A stretch of 64,000 nt of DNA, taken from Sphingopyxis sp. LK2115 (GTDB taxonomy: Bacteria > Pseudomonadota > Alphaproteobacteria > Sphingomonadales > Sphingomonadaceae). A program made the position numbers and the translations under genes. This document shows positions 61,049 to 64,000 of this stretch, one piece after another. The notes under the pieces were generated by a model. The model was not told where the DNA came from. It saw only the letters and a program-made list of their open reading frames with translations, and searched no databases. The stretch spans positions 1 to 64,000 of the forward strand of contig NZ_JABWGQ010000035.1 of the NCBI RefSeq assembly GCF_014595975.1, written 5' to 3'. Position 1 is the stretch's first letter. Each line of letters begins with the position of its first letter.

Positions 61049-61528
61049 TTGCCCCGCCACCACGAAACCCGCAACCTGCCATACAGCGCCGAACAGATGT
61101 TCGCGCTGGTGACCGACATCGCACGCTATCCCGAGTTCCTGCCGTGGGTCGTCGCGCTGCGCGTTCGCAGCGACAGCGAGCATGAGGCGGTGGCGGACAT
61201 GATCGTCGGCTTCAAGGGGCTGCGCGAGAGTTTTTCGTGCCGCGTCCACAAGCAGCGGCCGCGCGAGGTGGTCGTCAGCTATATCGACGGCCCGATGAAG
61301 CATCTCAGCAACGAATGGCATTTCCAGCCCGCCGCCGGCGGCGGTTGCCGCGTCGATTTCATGGTCGACTTTGCGTTCCGCAACCGGATGTTCGAGGCCC
61401 TCGCGGGCCAGATGTTCGACAAGGCGCTCAGAAAGATGATCGCCGCGTTCGAAGCACGCGCCGAAGAACTTTACGGCGCGGGGAGCGCAACGTCCTCTGA
61501 CGGGCGCAGCGCGTCCTTGTCGGGCTGA
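61049..61528 (+). CDS. Coenzyme Q-binding protein COQ10-like (START domain)
   Basis: The 159-residue protein has the polyketide cyclase/COQ10 START-like fold: 'MFALVTDIARYPEFLPWVVA', 'FSCRVHKQRPREVVVSYIDG', 'GCRVDFMVDFAFRNRMFEAL' and 'MIAAFEARAEELYG'. Family members bind ubiquinone and support respiration; relatives (RatA) affect ribosomes. It starts at TTG 61049, eight bases after the lipA stop, so it is likely co-transcribed. The CTG six bases earlier is less likely. The 3' end overlaps the convergent CinA-like gene by 58 bases. Confidence 0.85.
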   Translation: MPRHHETRNLPYSAEQMFALVTDIARYPEFLPWVVALRVRSDSEHEAVADMIVGFKGLRESFSCRVHKQRPREVVVSYIDGPMKHLSNEWHFQPAAGGGCRVDFMVDFAFRNRMFEALAGQMFDKALRKMIAAFEARAEELYGAGSATSSDGRSASLSG

Positions 61529-62028
61529 AGCAGTTCGAGGGCGAACATTGTTGCGGCTTGACGGATCGCCGCGCGGTCGGCCCCCTCGAACTGGATGCGC
61601 TGGGTGAAATAATCGTCCGGGTCTTGCCCGCGCAGCGCGCGCGCAAAGACGACGAGACCGACGGGCTTCTTCTCGGTGCCGCCGCCGGGACCGGCGATGC
61701 CCGTGATCGCGACGGCGACGTCGGCGTCGCTGTTAGCCAGCGCGCCGGCGGCCATCGCCCAGGCGGTCGCCAGCGACACTTCGCCAAAGGTTTCGAGAAT
61801 CTCGCCGCTGACGTCGAGCTGCCTTTTCTTGGCGTCGGCCGAATAGGTCACGAAACCGGCGGTAAAAACGTCCGAGCATCCGGCGATATCGGTCAGCGCC
61901 GCGGCCACCATGCCGCCGGTGCAGCTTTCGGCGACTGCGACCTTGCGCCCGGCCGCGCGGTTTTGGGCGAGCACGCTCGCGGCAAGATCATCTCGCGCAG
62001 AAAGGCGCGATTCGGCATCGTGCAGCAC
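61471..62028 (-). CDS. CinA C-terminal domain protein (nicotinamide-nucleotide amidohydrolase)
   Basis: The product is a 185-residue stand-alone CinA domain (PncC type). 'VAVAESCTGGMVAAALTDIA' is the conserved signature, followed by 'FTAGFVTYSADAKKRQLDVS' and 'VAVAITGIAGPGGGTEKKPV'. PncC deamidates nicotinamide mononucleotide to recycle NAD. The N-terminal molybdopterin-binding domain of full CinA is absent. It is located three bases after ispDF on the same strand, so the two are probably in one operon. Its end overlaps the convergent COQ10-like gene. Confidence 0.9.
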   Translation of the reverse strand: MLHDAESRLSARDDLAASVLAQNRAAGRKVAVAESCTGGMVAAALTDIAGCSDVFTAGFVTYSADAKKRQLDVSGEILETFGEVSLATAWAMAAGALANSDADVAVAITGIAGPGGGTEKKPVGLVVFARALRGQDPDDYFTQRIQFEGADRAAIRQAATMFALELLQPDKDALRPSEDVALPAP

Positions 62029-62031
62029 GGG

Positions 62032-63210
62032 TCAAATCTCCGGAAGCTGGATGGTCGCAACGGCCTGGGCCGAAATCCCCTCGCGACGGCCGGTGAAACC
62101 CAGCCGCTCGGTCGTTGTCGCCTTCACACTAACCCGTCCGGCCGGAATCGCAAGGATTTCGGCAATGCGGTTGCGAATGGCGACGCGGTGCGGGCCGATC
62201 CGCGGCGCTTCGGCGATGATCGTGAGATCGAGGTGGCCGATCCGCCCGCCCTTCGCCGCCACGCGCTCGCCGGCAAAGGACAGGAAGCGGTGCGACGCGG
62301 CACCGCGCCATTGCGGGTCGCTCGGCGGAAAATGGTCGCCGATGTCGCCATCGCCCAGCGCGCCCAAGATCGCGTCGGTCAGCGCATGCAGCGCGACGTC
62401 GGCATCGCTATGGCCTTCAAGTCCATGACTATGCTCGATTTCTATCCCGCCGATCCACAGCGTCTTGCCCGCGACCAGACGGTGAACATCATAGCCCATG
62501 CCGACGGCGGTTCGCATCATGTCGCTTGTCCCCAGCAGCCCACGCAGGATCGCCATATCGTCGGCATATGTCAGTTTGTGGAGGCGCGCATCGCCTTCGA
62601 CCATCGCCACCGTGACGCCAAGGCTGCGGACGAGCTGCGCATCGTCACTCGCCGCCGCGCCCGAGGCTTTGGCGTGCGCGCGCCGCAAGGTGCCGAGCCG
62701 AAAGGCCTGCGGCGTCTGGACGCGCGCCAGCCGGTCGCGCGCGACGACATCGCCCGCCTCGCCATCCGCCGCCTCGACCAGCGTATCGGGAACCGGCAGA
62801 ACGGGGATCGCCGCTTCGGCCCGATCCAGCGCTGCGAGCAGCCGGTCGATAACGGCGGCGTCGACTCCGGGGCGCGCGGCGTCATGGACGAGCACCATCA
62901 TCTCGTCCGGCAAATCGGACAGCGCGGTCAGCGCATTGGCCACCGATTGCTGTCGATCGGGGCCGGGATCGGCTGAAATCCAGCCTTCGGGCAAAGGTTG
63001 CACCGCCGCCATGACGTCATGATTGGCCACCAGGACGCCGTCCGAAACGCCTTGATAATCGGCCAGGGCGTCGAGACTCCAGCGCAGCACCGGCCTGCCG
63101 CCAAGCATTTCGAGCTGCTTTGGCCGCGCAAAGCCTGCACGCGCTCCGCGGCCGCCCGCAAGCAGGATCGCGGCGACGCGGCGGGGGTGCGGGGCAGGGG
63201 ACTCGGACAT
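62032..63210 (-). CDS. ispDF: Bifunctional IspD/IspF (MEP pathway)
   Basis: The product is a fused enzyme for two non-consecutive steps of isoprenoid synthesis. The N-terminal ~225 residues are IspD ('AAILLAGGRGARAGFARPKQ', 'DEMMVLVHDAARPGVDAAVI'). The C-terminal ~160 are IspF ('MGYDVHRLVAGKTLWIGGIE' with Asp/His zinc ligands, 'GLEGHSDADVALHALTDAIL', 'ATTTERLGFTGRREGISAQA'). At 392 residues this matches alphaproteobacterial fusions. In the pathway IspE acts between the two activities. It is followed by the CinA-like gene. Confidence 0.95.
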   Translation of the reverse strand: MSESPAPHPRRVAAILLAGGRGARAGFARPKQLEMLGGRPVLRWSLDALADYQGVSDGVLVANHDVMAAVQPLPEGWISADPGPDRQQSVANALTALSDLPDEMMVLVHDAARPGVDAAVIDRLLAALDRAEAAIPVLPVPDTLVEAADGEAGDVVARDRLARVQTPQAFRLGTLRRAHAKASGAAASDDAQLVRSLGVTVAMVEGDARLHKLTYADDMAILRGLLGTSDMMRTAVGMGYDVHRLVAGKTLWIGGIEIEHSHGLEGHSDADVALHALTDAILGALGDGDIGDHFPPSDPQWRGAASHRFLSFAGERVAAKGGRIGHLDLTIIAEAPRIGPHRVAIRNRIAEILAIPAGRVSVKATTTERLGFTGRREGISAQAVATIQLPEI

Positions 63211-63285
63211 GGTGCGCGCCGGTTAGCGCAGCCGCGCCTTGCGGGAAAGCGGCTAAGCGTGTAGGGCCTGCTCAATTTTTAGGCA

Positions 63286-64000
63286 ATGCAAACGAAAGCA
63301 TCCCCCATGGCGCCGCTGCGGCCCATCCAGATCGGCAACATCACCATCGCGGATCCGGTGATCCTCGCGCCGATGACGGGCGTCACCGACCTGCCGTTCC
63401 GCAAGCTGGTGCGTTCTTATGGTTCGGGGCTGAACGTCACCGAAATGATCGCCAGCCAGGCGGCGATCCGCGAAACGCGCCAGTCGATCCAGAAAGCGGC
63501 GTGGGATCCGGTCGAGGAACCGGTGTCGATGCAGCTCGTCGGCTGCACCCCCTATGAAATGGGCGAAGCGGCCAAGCTCAACGAGGATCGCGGCGCGGCG
63601 ATCATCGACATCAACATGGGCTGCCCGGTGCGCAAGGTTACCAATGGCGACGCCGGATCGGCGCTGATGCGCGATTTGAAGCTTGCCGCCGCGCTGATCG
63701 AATCCTGCGTGAAAGCCGTTTCGGTGCCGGTGACGGTGAAGATGCGCATGGGCTGGTGCCACGACAGCCTCAATGCCCCCGAACTCGCGCATATCGCCGA
63801 GGATCTGGGGGCGAAGATGGTCACCGTCCACGGTCGCACGCGCAACCAGATGTATCGCGGCGAAGCCGACTGGGCCTTTGTGCGCCGGGTCAAGGACGCG
63901 GTGTCGATCCCGGTAATTGTCAACGGCGACATCTGCTCGGCCGACGATGCGCGCACTGCGCTGGCGCAAAGCGGCGCCGACGGCGTGATGATCGGCCGCG
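63286..64000 (+). CDS. dusB: tRNA-dihydrouridine synthase DusB (partial, 3' end beyond window)
   Basis: DusB reduces uridine in tRNA using FMN and NADPH. The visible ~238 residues begin near '[20 protein letters not shown]' (FMN-binding start), with '[20 protein letters not shown]', the catalytic cysteine in '[20 protein letters not shown]', '[11 protein letters not shown]' and '[20 protein letters not shown]'. The frame is open to the last base, so the gene is cut by the window end. ATG 63286 is used; ATG 63307 is also possible. In alphaproteobacteria it often leads an ntrBC operon, which would lie beyond the window. Confidence 0.93.
   Translation, partial: MQTKASPMAPLRPIQIGNITIADPVILAPMTGVTDLPFRKLVRSYGSGLNVTEMIASQAAIRETRQSIQKAAWDPVEEPVSMQLVGCTPYEMGEAAKLNEDRGAAIIDINMGCPVRKVTNGDAGSALMRDLKLAAALIESCVKAVSVPVTVKMRMGWCHDSLNAPELAHIAEDLGAKMVTVHGRTRNQMYRGEADWAFVRRVKDAVSIPVIVNGDICSADDARTALAQSGADGVMIGR

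Overview
The window is a high-GC alphaproteobacterial chromosome segment. It most probably comes from a sphingomonad (Sphingomonadaceae, Sphingopyxis-like). This rests on gene content and order rather than a database match: a full nuoA-N operon followed by birA, coaX, RNase J and a DUF1467 gene; a tkt-gap-pgk-class I aldolase-thiE cluster; an ispD-ispF fusion; zapA, 6S RNA and 5-FCL in a row; and several palindromic repeats of the kind scattered through sphingomonad genomes.

Layout. Bases 1-2450 are a patchwork: the end of a serine recombinase and its partner gene, a flavin reductase-like gene, a GFA-family remnant, a duplicated 43-bp repeat, a 44-residue basic protein and tRNA-Pro(CGG). Bases 2450-7690 hold a RadC-like gene, thyA and a branched-chain 2-oxoacid dehydrogenase operon (E1 alpha, E1 beta, E2). 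Bases 7794-15594, all on the minus strand, hold a four-gene cluster of secreted DUF11-type proteins ending in a 1703-residue predicted outer-membrane barrel protein. Bases 15787-18872 carry an AI-2E family permease, tRNA-Asp, and the zapA/6S RNA/5-FCL/DUF2842 group. Bases 19029-27901 hold central carbon metabolism, thiE, efp, an inositol monophosphatase and small exported proteins. Bases 28130-43453 are the complete respiratory complex I operon, interrupted by three unrecognised genes (59, 46 and 157 codons). It runs by ATGA/GTGA overlaps into birA, coaX, rnj and a DUF1467 gene. Bases 47035-64000 are housekeeping and signalling: a long coiled-coil membrane protein, a degenerate Hpt protein, a TPR protein, an Lrp/AsnC regulator, a degenerate histidine kinase, a deacetylase, an M20 peptidase, EttA, carbonic anhydrase, LipA, a COQ10-like protein, a CinA-like protein, IspDF and the start of DusB.

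How the genes fit together. The bkd operon feeds branched-chain acyl-CoA into central metabolism and needs an E3 (lpd) encoded elsewhere. The lipA gene supplies lipoyl groups for its E2. Complex I recycles the NADH produced, and the COQ10-like protein handles its quinone partner. The DUF11 cluster is the least understood block. Three small exported proteins plus one barrel protein, three of the four sharing an N-terminal signature, look like a surface structure with its outer-membrane anchor; that role is inference.
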